From positions 682,001 to 746,000 of the forward strand of contig NZ_CP130649.1 of the NCBI RefSeq assembly GCF_030552895.1: a stretch of 64,000 nt of DNA. Reading direction: 5' to 3'. The position numbers and the translations under genes were made by a program. Under the pieces are notes generated by a model. The model was given only the letters and a program-made list of their open reading frames with translations. It made no database searches and was not told where the DNA came from. Shown here piece after piece: positions 9,201 to 16,910 of this stretch (position 1 is the first letter of the stretch; each line of letters starts with the position of its first letter). This DNA comes from Tatumella ptyseos (GTDB taxonomy: Bacteria > Pseudomonadota > Gammaproteobacteria > Enterobacterales > Enterobacteriaceae).

Positions 9201-12200
9201 CGAGGCGGCACTCAGCGGTTCTGCACAGCGTTACGATTGGCAGGAGGTTGATACCCGCGATAAAAATAAATATGGGGTCCATACGGCAAAAATGCCGGAT
9301 GGTACACAGAGCGAGGATTTTTATGAGTATCGCTATCAGCGTACCGTACTGGAAACACAGATCGTAAAAAGCGATCCCGGAAAAATTATTGCCGGCGGCG
9401 ATTTAACCCTCAGCAGTCAACAGGTGACCAACCAAGACAGTATCGTGATGGCGGGCGCAAGGTTACTGGGGACTATCGGTTCGCTGAGCAATATTGTGAC
9501 GTGGGGGGAGCGGATCACCACCGATATTGGCACGGTCACTCGATGGTATGCGAAGAAAAGCTCTGGGATATTAGGCACCGTCACCAGTCAAGGTAAGCGC
9601 ACTAGCGGTTACGCCCCCCAGCCCACGACCACGACGATCGATTTTCAGCAGCACCGTTGGCAGGAAAATAGTTCCGCGCAGAGTAGTGGAAAGACAATCG
9701 CGGGGCGGACGTCGCAGGCAGTTCCTGCTGAGGGCAGTCACACCAGTACCCTCGATAACCTGCAACAGCCTGATGCCCAACAGGCCATTAACCGCGTGGT
9801 CAGCGAAACGGGGAAAACGATCCACTTCGTCCCCGCGAAGGTGACGTTACCGAACAGTGCACTGTATCAGCTACGCCCGGCAGCCGATGTGCCGTACTTA
9901 ATTGAAACCGACCCCCGTTTTACCGACGCTAGGCAGTTTCTTAGTAGTAACCAGGTATACGGCCAGTTCTCCTGGACAGAAGGTTTACTGGCTAAGCGCT
10001 TAGGCGATGGCTTTTATGAGCAAGCCTTAGTACGAGAGCAAATTATTACCTTAACCGGTAGCCGCTTTTTACAAGGCTTTGACAATGACGAGCAGCAATA
10101 TCGCGCACTACTGGAGGCCGGAGTCGCTTTTGCTCAGCGTTTTCAACTCACCCCTGGAATAGCGTTAACCACCGAGCAGATGGCGCAGCTGACCAGTGAT
10201 ATGGTGTGGTTGGTTCAACAAGAGGTCACACTGGCTGATGGCGCTACGCACAAGGTGCTAGTGCCCCAAGTCTACGCACAGGTTCAAAGCGGCGATGTCA
10301 CTCGCGAAGGTGGGTTACTCTCTGCACGGCAGATGTCATTACAACTCACTGGCGATTTGGTGAACAGTGGCAGTCTGCTAGGACGCGAGTCAGTGCAGAT
10401 CAAGGCTGACAACATCACCCATCTTGGCGATCTTTTCGGTCGTCAGGTGGCATTGACCGCGCTGCACGATATTACTCAGTTGGGAGGGCTGCTGCACGCC
10501 GATCAAAGTCTCTCGCTGTTAGCGGGAGGAAACATCACCAGTCAAACCGTGATGGCAGAAGAGGGTGAACATCGTTGGCGGGATCGGCCTGCCTCGATTT
10601 TTGTGCAGAGCGAAGGTGGGAGCTTAAGGTTACACGCACAGAACGACCTCACTTTGGCAGGCAGTTTGGTCGAAAATAAGGGGAAAGGTAGCCATACACA
10701 ACTATCGGCGGGCAACGATCTGCAACTGACTACCGTGACGACCACAAGCCACGAGTCGTTAGAGTGGGGGAAAGGCAACGATCGACGCGTCACCCAGACG
10801 AGCGAACTGGGAAGTCATGTCAAAGGAAATGGCCAAATAACCTTATCAGCGGGACGTGATATCAGCCTACAGGCGGCAAAGGTGAGTGCGGGGGATGGCC
10901 TAAGTTTGACAGCGGGGCGTGATCTCACGCTGAAAAGTGGTCAGTCGCAACAGTGGGTGACTGAGAATAGTCAGCAACGTAGCGGCGGATGGTTATCCAG
11001 TAAAACGCAGACGCGCCATGATAGCGTTTCGACGACACAGGCATTAAGCAGTGCGGTGGAAGGTGAGCAGGTCCACCTGCAGGCGGGACATGATCTGAGC
11101 TTAGTCGGCAGTCGCGCTATTGGGTCGCAACAGGTCGTCCTGCAAGCCGGTAATGCACTGAGCTTGACGCAGGCAGAGAACAGTCGCCAAGAGATCCATC
11201 GCTACGAAGAAAAACGTAAGGGATTATCGGGGACAGGTGGGATTGGCTTTAGTTATGGACAACAGACACAACGCTCGACGGATGAGGGGCGTTCGGTAAC
11301 TCATCTAGGGAGCTTAGTGGGCAGTAGCGAAGGTAGCCTAACCTTGACGGCGGGCAAGGGGCTAACCCTGACCGGCGCTGAACTGTTAGCAAAACGCGAC
11401 CTAAATTTAATCGCCCAGAACGTGACTATCTCGGCCAGTGAACAGCACAGCAGTCAAAGCCATTTTTCTGAGCAAAAAAGCAGTGGCTTCACCTTAGCGC
11501 TCTCTGGCAGCGTCGGGGCGTTGGTCAATCAAGCCATTAGCCAAGCGACCTCCGTGAGCGAGGAAAACTCAGGACGCTTAGCGGCTTTAAAAGGCGTACA
11601 GTCAGCCTTGACCGGTGTCCAAGCCTACCAAGCGGTACAGGCTAACGGATTGAGTTCGGAGCCCGCGGGGACCATGGTGGGGATTAATCTCTCTTGGGGA
11701 ACCCAATCATCGACCTCCACCCAAGTCCACGCGACGCAGCAACATCAAGCCAGCCAATTGATAGCCGGTAATAATCTTACCATTACCGCCCATGACGGCG
11801 ATATCCGACTGACGGGCAGTCGTGCTCAAGCAGGTCAGGATATCACCCTTAAGGCGACAGGCGATGTGCTGCTGGAATCGGCAATAGACCGCCAACAAGT
11901 CAGCGGAAAAAATAGCAGTCAGGGCGGCTCTGTTGGGATTGGGTTTAACTTTGGTACTGGAGCTAAAGGGATTTCTGTCAGCGCCAGCCTTAATACGGCG
12001 AAAGGGCGTGAGAAGGGGAATGCCCTTTCCCATCGTGAGACGACGCTTGATGCCGGTGAAAAACTTACTATCGTCAGTGGCCGGGATACCCAACTCACCG
12101 GTGCGCAGGCAAGCGGCAAGAAGGTTGAGATGACGGTAGGTCGTCACTTGACCCTGACTAGCGAGCAAGATACCGATAATTACGCTTCAACACAGACCAG

Positions 12201-14118
12201 TGCCAGCGTGGGGGGTAGCGCAAGTATGGGCGGTGGCTCATTCTCGCTCAACCTCTCGCGCGATAAAATCGATAGTACTTACGCCTCAGTACAGGAGCAA
12301 ACGGGGATTTTCGCCGGGCAGGGTGGGTTCATGATTGAGGTGGGACAACACACTCAATTGCACGGCGCAGTTATCGGCTCGACGGGTGCTGCGCAGAATA
12401 ATCGTCTAGAGACAGGGACACTTGGGTTTTCGGATATCCGTAATCATGCGCAGTATAAGGTTGAGCACCAAAGTGTTGGAATGAGTTCGGGGGGCGACCC
12501 AGTAGGGCAACTAATTAAAGATGCCGCGACCTCTTTACTGTCGGCAAGTCAGGGTACTGGGAGTGCTGAATCCTTCACCCAGTCAGCGATAAGCCAAGGG
12601 ACGCTAGTCGTTCGCGATCTGGCTGAGCAGTCACAGTCTTTAGCGTCGCTCAGTCGCGATGTCAATCATGCGCATGAGACGCTCAACCCAATATTTGATA
12701 AGGAAAAGGAGCAAAACCGTCTACGCGAAGCGCAATTGATTAGCAGCATAGGTGCACAAGCGGCGAATATTGCTGAGACCCAGGGCAAGCTTTCGGCGAC
12801 TAAAACGGCGCAAGAGAAACTCGCCCAGCTCACCCCCGCGCAGCGGGAAGAGATGACAGGGCAGTGGCTTGAGCAGCATCCCGGTCAACAACCCGATGAG
12901 CGTAAGCTGGTAGAGTTCGCCTACCAGCAATTTTACCAGCAGGCAATGAAAGACTCGGGTTTAGGTGTTGGTGGCAGCGTTCAGCGAGCCATTCAAGCGG
13001 CGACCGCAGCAGTACAGGGCCTTGCCGGCGGGGATATTAGCGGAGCATTAGCGGGCGGATCAGCTCCCTATATTGCTAATGTTATTGGCCAAAGTAGTCT
13101 CGATACCTTCGGCAAGCAATTAGCGCATGCGACGGTGAATACGGCGCTGGCTGCGGCACAGGGTAAGGATCCTTTAGCCATGGCAGCTGGGGCCACCAGT
13201 GCAGAGCTAGTAGGGATTATCGCCAGCCAAGTTTATGGCCTTGAGGTTAATGAGCTTAGCGAGGATAAGAAGCAGACGGTCAGCGCCCTAGCAACCCTTG
13301 CCGCCGGTTTGGCTGCAGGTTTAGTTGGGGGCGATACTGAGAGTACGTTAGCAGGGATGCAGGCGGGGAAGGTGACGGTTGAGAATAACTACCTCAGTAG
13401 TGATGATATCAAAACCTTTACAGATAAATACGCCAAGGCCAAAACCGATACCGAGAAAGAAGCTCTCATGGCCGAGCTGAAGAAACTCGATATTGAGCAG
13501 CAAAAACAGGCGTTATATACAGGGATTTCGATAAACGCTCAGAAAGAGGTGCTGGCTGATCTGAAAACACTCGCTGCATCGCCAGAATGTATTGCGAAAT
13601 GTCAGGAGCTGACTGCTTATTCTATTAGTGAGCTTGAACCAGTAGCTAACAATACGCAATTACATGAAGACAATCTGAAAAAGGGAATACTGGCCAGCGT
13701 TATCTATGCTCTGACTATAGAGAAACCGACCTCCGTTAGTTCTGGGTCTGGCTTGTCTTTGCTGACGAAAGAGCAGCAACAATTAATCAGAAATGCTGAA
13801 ACGATCACGACAGCTAAAGGAATACAGAATCCTTATCCGAGAGATTTAAACGAAAAGGTTTTATGGAATGGGGTTAAAAATAATCCATCTAACGGTCAAC
13901 CACTTAAAGGAATGAATAATGACCCTCGTTTCCCTGCATCTGCTGGTTTTCAGAAAATGCAAGTGAGTCAAAAGCTATCAGATGGTTCCAGTATAACGAT
14001 TCATTACCAGTACAACTCAAATACTGGTAAGGCTTATGATATGAAAATTACTACACCACAAAGAGAACCGAGTAATCCATCTAATGTTATTGATAAGATT
14101 AAGGAAACCATTAAATGA
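6223..14118 (+). CDS. cdiA: Contact-dependent growth inhibition filamentous toxin
   Basis: 2631 residues. The giant surface exoprotein of a CDI system delivers its C-terminal toxin to neighbouring bacteria. The start at 6223 gives the typical extended signal peptide (MNKNRYRIVFNPARGMSMVV... ending SVPAQA, about residue 67), with AAGGA seven bases upstream. Then come the TPS secretion domain (about 70-330, with ANPAGITCDGCGFINANR), long FHA-type beta-helix repeats, a conserved mid-region (LIETDPRF...KRLGDGFYEQ...LVPQVY, about 1235-1360), a second FHA repeat block, and the pre-toxin domain ending in VENNYL. The VENN valine is residue 2386, and the toxic tip is the last 246 residues. This tip has an entry-type domain with ECIAKC, and a C-terminal domain ([18 protein letters not shown]) I do not recognise. 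Its stop overlaps cdiI (ATGA). Confidence 0.93.
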   Translation: MNKNRYRIVFNPARGMSMVVADITVSANTLTAPCTCAARPIASAFRLTRLSLGMLLAAGAISVPAQAKVIANSQASSHQQPTILQTANGLEQINIQAPSAAGVSHNKYTQFDIEHRGAILNNGRTTSQTQLAGQVVANPWLAKGEAKVILNEVNSRDPSLLNGMLEVAGRQADIIIANPAGITCDGCGFINANRTTLTTGQVHLANGNLSHYKVEQGTIRVEGKGMESTRQDSTTLLARAVKINAALQAQTLSITTGQNTINAHDGTVRVHSTQGSERPQFAVDVSQLGGMYANKILLRGTESGVGVHNAGTIGAGAGDVVITSQGTLTHRGHLQASQNIQLTSQGSLASSGTLAAGVKRDGQMGPTGHLHLSSNQAITLSGDNRAKEGVVVKATAVNADGSQTHANSVDFISTSGNIDTRNAVVAAQDIRINSAQQLNNDAGHLSAEKLSIKATRLSNRSGTLQQSGEQALTLSLQEGMDNYQGRLITQSQRLTLTGGQLNNQQGKISAAKLAIHTDLSSLNNQQGVISASKNLTLTSQGIDNDRGLIQAGESLTLTAKQGKITNRETLQTGGIVSQGNLTLNGEVLDNQVGRILSGGDLSIKSAGLTNVQGLIQANQQLTLTTQRAALNNTQGELLAGKDLLLESGALINTQGRIASKANMRLQTAGQALENTTGRLAAGGQLQLSTGQLNNHQGTLQAIGNIQASIAQGLDNRQGTIHSQGNLHVTMTTSLNNDAGRLAAGQQLQVQGTSDTLVHNEAGNMVAGQQLVIQAGALQGVGDLLSHRDMQLSFDQRFLHRGRIRAKGDITASFQQGLDNQGLLSAGGIMALRLPSLTNLQQGEISASHTDIEVQNTLLNQGLIDGDLTLIRAEQLDNIGSGRLYGDHLALEAQRFTQRQEAGLSPITAARQHLSIATYHLHNLLNSLIFSAGELVVGAKLDAQRRAQGQATELYNSSATIEALGSMTLNSQRITNLNETLTTALVEVENTTHHEAALSGSAQRYDWQEVDTRDKNKYGVHTAKMPDGTQSEDFYEYRYQRTVLETQIVKSDPGKIIAGGDLTLSSQQVTNQDSIVMAGARLLGTIGSLSNIVTWGERITTDIGTVTRWYAKKSSGILGTVTSQGKRTSGYAPQPTTTTIDFQQHRWQENSSAQSSGKTIAGRTSQAVPAEGSHTSTLDNLQQPDAQQAINRVVSETGKTIHFVPAKVTLPNSALYQLRPAADVPYLIETDPRFTDARQFLSSNQVYGQFSWTEGLLAKRLGDGFYEQALVREQIITLTGSRFLQGFDNDEQQYRALLEAGVAFAQRFQLTPGIALTTEQMAQLTSDMVWLVQQEVTLADGATHKVLVPQVYAQVQSGDVTREGGLLSARQMSLQLTGDLVNSGSLLGRESVQIKADNITHLGDLFGRQVALTALHDITQLGGLLHADQSLSLLAGGNITSQTVMAEEGEHRWRDRPASIFVQSEGGSLRLHAQNDLTLAGSLVENKGKGSHTQLSAGNDLQLTTVTTTSHESLEWGKGNDRRVTQTSELGSHVKGNGQITLSAGRDISLQAAKVSAGDGLSLTAGRDLTLKSGQSQQWVTENSQQRSGGWLSSKTQTRHDSVSTTQALSSAVEGEQVHLQAGHDLSLVGSRAIGSQQVVLQAGNALSLTQAENSRQEIHRYEEKRKGLSGTGGIGFSYGQQTQRSTDEGRSVTHLGSLVGSSEGSLTLTAGKGLTLTGAELLAKRDLNLIAQNVTISASEQHSSQSHFSEQKSSGFTLALSGSVGALVNQAISQATSVSEENSGRLAALKGVQSALTGVQAYQAVQANGLSSEPAGTMVGINLSWGTQSSTSTQVHATQQHQASQLIAGNNLTITAHDGDIRLTGSRAQAGQDITLKATGDVLLESAIDRQQVSGKNSSQGGSVGIGFNFGTGAKGISVSASLNTAKGREKGNALSHRETTLDAGEKLTIVSGRDTQLTGAQASGKKVEMTVGRHLTLTSEQDTDNYASTQTSASVGGSASMGGGSFSLNLSRDKIDSTYASVQEQTGIFAGQGGFMIEVGQHTQLHGAVIGSTGAAQNNRLETGTLGFSDIRNHAQYKVEHQSVGMSSGGDPVGQLIKDAATSLLSASQGTGSAESFTQSAISQGTLVVRDLAEQSQSLASLSRDVNHAHETLNPIFDKEKEQNRLREAQLISSIGAQAANIAETQGKLSATKTAQEKLAQLTPAQREEMTGQWLEQHPGQQPDERKLVEFAYQQFYQQAMKDSGLGVGGSVQRAIQAATAAVQGLAGGDISGALAGGSAPYIANVIGQSSLDTFGKQLAHATVNTALAAAQGKDPLAMAAGATSAELVGIIASQVYGLEVNELSEDKKQTVSALATLAAGLAAGLVGGDTESTLAGMQAGKVTVENNYLSSDDIKTFTDKYAKAKTDTEKEALMAELKKLDIEQQKQALYTGISINAQKEVLADLKTLAASPECIAKCQELTAYSISELEPVANNTQLHEDNLKKGILASVIYALTIEKPTSVSSGSGLSLLTKEQQQLIRNAETITTAKGIQNPYPRDLNEKVLWNGVKNNPSNGQPLKGMNNDPRFPASAGFQKMQVSQKLSDGSSITIHYQYNSNTGKAYDMKITTPQREPSNPSNVIDKIKETIK
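12969..13392 (+). repeat. Pre-toxin repeat, copy A (inside cdiA)
   Basis: About 424 bases encoding [15 protein letters not shown]... to VENNY. The same DNA recurs at 16911-17334 with no indels (constant offset 3942) and roughly ten substitutions by eye. The last 185 bases (13204-13388) recur identically at 15636-15820. This provides long homology directly upstream of three different toxin cassettes. Confidence 0.92.
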
Positions 14119-14405
14119 TAGTAAAAGATCAATATGAAAAAATTGATGTTTTCGCAATTTACTGGATCGGCGGAAAGACTTATTTTTATGGCCTCTCTAA
14201 GGGGTATAATGGCCTGTTAGCTTACAATGCAAAAGATGTTGAGATTATTGACTCCGTAATGACTGGTGACTTTGTATTCTATGATGATGGTGTTTTTTTT
14301 AAACCCTTGATAGAAGAAAAATTACTTGATGATTTAGTTGAAGGTGACGAGATTGCCTATAAACGTTTCTTAGAAATTCTAAAAGAAGAGGGTCGTATAG
14401 AATAG
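14115..14405 (+). CDS. cdiI: CDI immunity protein for the expressed CdiA tip
   Basis: 96 residues, acidic, soluble (no signal or membrane segment). Its ATG overlaps the cdiA TGA (ATGA), the usual arrangement for a cognate immunity gene, so it should protect the producer by binding the CdiA toxin tip in the cytoplasm. It is clearly homologous to the immunity gene at 18045-18353 (shared YFYG-SKGYNGLLAY, GDF-F, FYKPLI-EKLLDDL). The divergence is concentrated at the N-terminus and in scattered surface positions. The assignment rests on position and on the paired similarity of both toxins and both immunity proteins. The toxin activity itself is unknown. Confidence 0.85.
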   Translation: MIVKDQYEKIDVFAIYWIGGKTYFYGLSKGYNGLLAYNAKDVEIIDSVMTGDFVFYDDGVFFKPLIEEKLLDDLVEGDEIAYKRFLEILKEEGRIE

Positions 14406-14614
14406 CAGTAATTTCAGTCCTTAAAGAAATCCCGCCCATAGTTGGAGAGATTTTTCTTTGAATCCATCAACAACAGACAAGATGTATTTTTGGAGTACCG
14501 CCATCTGCGCCGGTGCTTCAAAAGACGACATGGTGAGGGCCGCACCTCGACATCCGATCCCAGTTTAAAATTTAATTCACTTTAGTGCACTAAAGTGCAA
14601 CTTTATGAAATTAT
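14406..14614. other. Spacer between cdiI and the first orphan cassette
   Basis: It holds a degenerate relative of the downstream hairpins (14429-14452, AATCCCGCCCATAG...). There is also a 35-codon frame (LNPSTTDKMYFWSTAICAGA...) that may be an insertion-sequence or gene remnant but cannot be named. At 14578-14597 is a perfect 20-base palindrome. No start codon for the next cassette is present. Confidence 0.4.
14578..14597. repeat. Perfect 20-base palindrome
   Basis: CACTTTAGTGCACTAAAGTG is its own reverse complement. It lies 17 bases upstream of the first orphan VENN motif. It could be an operator, a relic end of a mobile element, or chance; nothing adjacent decides this. Confidence 0.6.
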
Positions 14615-15310
14615 GTTGAGAATAACTGGCTGAGTGGCCTGGAAGGCTTCGGTACTGGCTTCCAGAATAATATCCAGGCCCAGGGATCGCTGGTAAATAA
14701 TACCAATCTAACTGATGAGCATGGCAAAGTACTTAATCCGGTAACCCCAGAGCAAATTAAGTATGCTTCAGACAAGCTCGTGACGGGTGAATTACCTGCC
14801 GGACAGAATACAGCAACTGGCTTATTAACGGCATGGAGTGCAGGAATGAGCACAGTTATGGCGCCTGTTCTTCTTCCCGCTACAGCAACGGCGGGAAGTA
14901 TTATCGGTGCAGGGGCAATCGGCGGATCGGTAAATGTGTTCAATCAGTTGAACAGCGGGGGGCCTTTCAGTGCCACTGATGCGCTTATCGCGACAGGTAT
15001 CAGCGGGCTAACTCAGGGCAAAGGGTTCTGGTTTACTGGAGCCGCAAGTGTGGGCGGAGCCTATGTTGGGGCTAAGTTGCAGGGGAACGATGCTATAGTT
15101 CCGATGATAGGTGCCGGCTTTGGAACCTTTGGAGGTGCTACCAGAGGTAAAGGTGTGGAGCGACTACAAATTACAATTCCTCAATTCACTATACCTAAAA
15201 TAACAGGGGCAGTCGCTGAATCTGCCGGTTCTGAATATCTCGGCAGTTCCGCACAAAATCTAGCCGAAAAAGTTCAGCAAAAATTGGAGAAAAAGAATGA
15301 TAAAAAATAA
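14615..15310 (+). CDS. Orphan CdiA C-terminal toxin cassette 2 (no start codon)
   Basis: An open frame of 231 residues beginning VENNWLSGLEGFGTGFQNNIQ, directly preceded in frame by a stop at 14606-14608 and lacking an ATG or ribosome site near its beginning. It is therefore a silent toxin tip that becomes functional only if fused to cdiA. The protein is Gly/Ala-rich with several hydrophobic glycine-zipper stretches (TATAGSIIGAGAIGGSV, FTGAASVGGAYVGAKL) and a lysine-rich end. Its partner is a two-helix membrane protein. Both facts suggest a membrane-acting toxin, by analogy with known pore-forming CDI tips whose immunity proteins are membrane proteins. That is inference. Confidence 0.75.
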   Translation, partial: VENNWLSGLEGFGTGFQNNIQAQGSLVNNTNLTDEHGKVLNPVTPEQIKYASDKLVTGELPAGQNTATGLLTAWSAGMSTVMAPVLLPATATAGSIIGAGAIGGSVNVFNQLNSGGPFSATDALIATGISGLTQGKGFWFTGAASVGGAYVGAKLQGNDAIVPMIGAGFGTFGGATRGKGVERLQITIPQFTIPKITGAVAESAGSEYLGSSAQNLAEKVQQKLEKKNDKK

Positions 15311-15548
15311 GAAAGTTAAGCTCTTATTATCATTGATCACTTCGTGGATAGTTGGTCTTTTCATCACTCTTGTAGGTAGTCGATTACTTATATCTCTGGC
15401 ATCCTATTTTTTAGTGGGTGATTTTGATTTTGATCGAAATAACTTAATCAGAGGCACAGAAATATCAATCGGATGCGGGACTATTATTGGTGTGGGGCAA
15501 TGCCTCATGTCGAAAGAGAAACCGTCCGCGCCTTTTAATCCCAAGTAA
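15297..15548 (+). CDS. Orphan CDI immunity protein 2, small membrane protein
   Basis: 83 residues with two hydrophobic segments (about 9-32 and 50-66). The start ATG lies inside the end of the orphan toxin frame, with a GGAG ribosome site about 8 bases before it. The C-terminal tail is KPSAPFNPK, resembling the tail of immunity protein 3 (KKPPSEPK). Location after the cassette-2 toxin, and a membrane topology suited to neutralising a membrane-acting toxin, support the immunity role. It has its own translation start, so it could be made without cdiA if transcribed. Confidence 0.7.
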   Translation: MIKNKKVKLLLSLITSWIVGLFITLVGSRLLISLASYFLVGDFDFDRNNLIRGTEISIGCGTIIGVGQCLMSKEKPSAPFNPK

Positions 15549-15557
15549 CATACGCAA

Positions 15558-15579
15558 ATCCCGGCCATAGAGCCGGGAT
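15558..15579 (+). terminator. Hairpin after immunity gene 2
   Basis: ATCCCGGC / GCCGGGAT with a six-base loop, 9 bases after the stop. There is no T-run, so termination is uncertain. The same motif family follows immunity gene 3 (16740-16763), and degenerate forms follow genes 1 and 4. The next VDNN motif begins 4 bases later. Confidence 0.6.
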
Positions 15580-15583
15580 AATG

Positions 15584-15635
15584 GTTGATAATAACTGGCT
15601 GAGCCTACCATCAGGAATATTAGCGAGAGGAAGCT
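15584..15635 (+). pseudogene. Cassette-start remnant VDNNWLSLPSG
   Basis: The frame reads VDNNWLSLPSGILARGS then a stop. The first residues match the beginning of cassette 3 (VENNYLSLPSGM...), including the DNA around CCATCAGGAAT. The remnant is cut off and joined directly to the pre-toxin repeat at 15636. It looks like the stump of an earlier cassette 3 end, left by recombination. Confidence 0.65.
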
Positions 15636-15820
15636 GAGCTAGTAGGGATTATCGCCAGCCAAGTTTATGGCCTTGAGGTTAATGAGCTTAGCGAGGATAA
15701 GAAGCAGACGGTCAGCGCCCTAGCAACCCTTGCCGCCGGTTTGGCTGCAGGTTTAGTTGGGGGCGATACTGAGAGTACGTTAGCAGGGATGCAGGCGGGG
15801 AAGGTGACGGTTGAGAATAA
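15636..15820 (+). repeat. Pre-toxin repeat, copy B (short)
   Basis: 185 bases identical by eye to cdiA 13204-13388, encoding [12 protein letters not shown]... to VEN. It supplies homology for exchanging cassette 3 with the cdiA tip. Confidence 0.93.
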
Positions 15821-16487
15821 TTATCTGAGCCTTCCATCAGGAATGGCAGATTATGGCCAGTCAGCGTCTTCATTAGCAGCCTCTATGGTTCAAAAAGGCG
15901 CAACCCCAAATGAAATTAAAACAGCGCTTAGTCAGCATGTGAAAGGGGACTTACCTGAGGGAGCTAATATAACAAAAGCAATTGTTGAGGGATATACGGA
16001 TGGTTTACTAATTGCGGGAGCTTGGTATCTGGGGCCAGCGGCATCAGTAGGCAAAGTGATTGGCGGAGGAGTTATCGCAGAGATAGCGAATGGAAGCTAC
16101 CAGTGGTTTGATTTAAGTAAACCCGGAAATGAAAATAAGAGTTGGGACTATAAAGGTAGTATAGCATCAGGAATTACCGGGATGCTGGCACCTGGACGGA
16201 GTATCCAGCAGAACGTTGGAATAGCGGTAGGCGGTGCGGTTTTTATTGATGGGCCTGATATGGGGTCTGTTGGTGGTGCTGTTTCAGGTGGTACTGGGTT
16301 GGGATGGGCATTTGGTGAACACGCACCAAGAGTTTTTAATTCGTTGACTGGGAAGGAAGTACCTGGATTTGTATTTGATGCTATAGGCTCACTAGGCACA
16401 GAATTTTTGGGAGGATACACAAAAGACCTCTTAAATACACCGGTACCGCAAAATCCCCCTGAAAAAACTAAGGAGGGTAAAAAATGA
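15636..16487 (+). CDS. Orphan CdiA pre-toxin plus toxin cassette 3 (no start codon)
   Basis: An open frame joining the duplicated pre-toxin segment to a 225-residue tip starting VENNYLSLPSGMADYGQS (valine codon at 15810). An in-frame stop lies at 15621-15623, and no credible start follows; only internal TTG/GTG codons are available. The tip is rich in Gly/Ala with hydrophobic stretches (GLLIAGAWYLGPAASVG, GKVIGGGVIAEIA, GGAVSGGTGLGWAFG), and ends in a Lys/Pro tail. It resembles cassette 2 in composition and in its membrane-type immunity partner. I infer a silent membrane-acting toxin allele. Confidence 0.75.
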   Translation, partial: ELVGIIASQVYGLEVNELSEDKKQTVSALATLAAGLAAGLVGGDTESTLAGMQAGKVTVENNYLSLPSGMADYGQSASSLAASMVQKGATPNEIKTALSQHVKGDLPEGANITKAIVEGYTDGLLIAGAWYLGPAASVGKVIGGGVIAEIANGSYQWFDLSKPGNENKSWDYKGSIASGITGMLAPGRSIQQNVGIAVGGAVFIDGPDMGSVGGAVSGGTGLGWAFGEHAPRVFNSLTGKEVPGFVFDAIGSLGTEFLGGYTKDLLNTPVPQNPPEKTKEGKK

Positions 16488-16732
16488 ACGCATATATCAA
16501 ATTGCTAATTTATTCTTGTGTTTTTTGTATACTGCTTTGCTTCATTTTAGGTGCTGGCACCTCATTCATTATATACATCAAGAATGGATATTTTTTGATT
16601 CCCAATGGGCAGATAAAAAGAGCTATTATTTTCGGGGGCATTGCAGGAACAGCTATTACATCGGCGACAATAGTCTTTAACCTAATAGATAAATTTAACT
16701 TCCGCAAAAAACCGCCCTCCGAACCTAAGTAG
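16484..16732 (+). CDS. Orphan CDI immunity protein 3, small membrane protein
   Basis: 82 residues with two predicted membrane helices (about 8-32 and 45-66). Its ATG overlaps the cassette-3 stop (ATGA), with AAGGAGGG upstream, a strong site. The tail KKPPSEPK resembles that of immunity protein 2. Position and topology support neutralisation of the cassette-3 toxin at the inner membrane. Confidence 0.72.
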   Translation: MNAYIKLLIYSCVFCILLCFILGAGTSFIIYIKNGYFLIPNGQIKRAIIFGGIAGTAITSATIVFNLIDKFNFRKKPPSEPK

Positions 16733-16739
16733 CTTCGCC

Positions 16740-16763
16740 AATCCCAACCAATTGGCTGGGATT
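16740..16763 (+). terminator. Hairpin after immunity gene 3
   Basis: AATCCCA..CC-AATT-GG..TGGGATT, nine pairs with one internal mismatch, starting 8 bases after the stop. It lacks a clear T-run. The next VENN motif follows 3 bases later, so the hairpin marks the junction between cassettes. Confidence 0.6.
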
Positions 16764-16766
16764 GCT

Positions 16767-16910
16767 GTTGAGAATAATTATCTGAGTCAGAAACAACAGG
16801 CTCAAAAGAAAGAAGAACTCGCAGAATGTAAAGCATCTCCTGTAAAGCACAGACGCAGGCAAAATGGACAGCGATTGACCTAGGGCAGGATGGCAGCTTT
16901 GCGGCGGGTA
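16767..16910 (+). pseudogene. Frameshifted remnant of a further CdiA-CT cassette
   Basis: Begins VENNYLSQKQQAQKKEELAE and reaches TAG after 38 codons. After a +1 shift near 16835 the reading continues [23 protein letters not shown], typical of the N-terminal linker of other CDI tips, then joins the pre-toxin repeat at 16911. No toxin domain or immunity gene survives. It is the start of a lost fifth cassette. Confidence 0.65.

Noticed and set aside
14459..14568. Possible insertion-sequence remnant (LNPSTTDKMYFWSTAICAGA...)
   Set aside because: It is too short and matches no transposase I can name, so it is mentioned only as part of the spacer.
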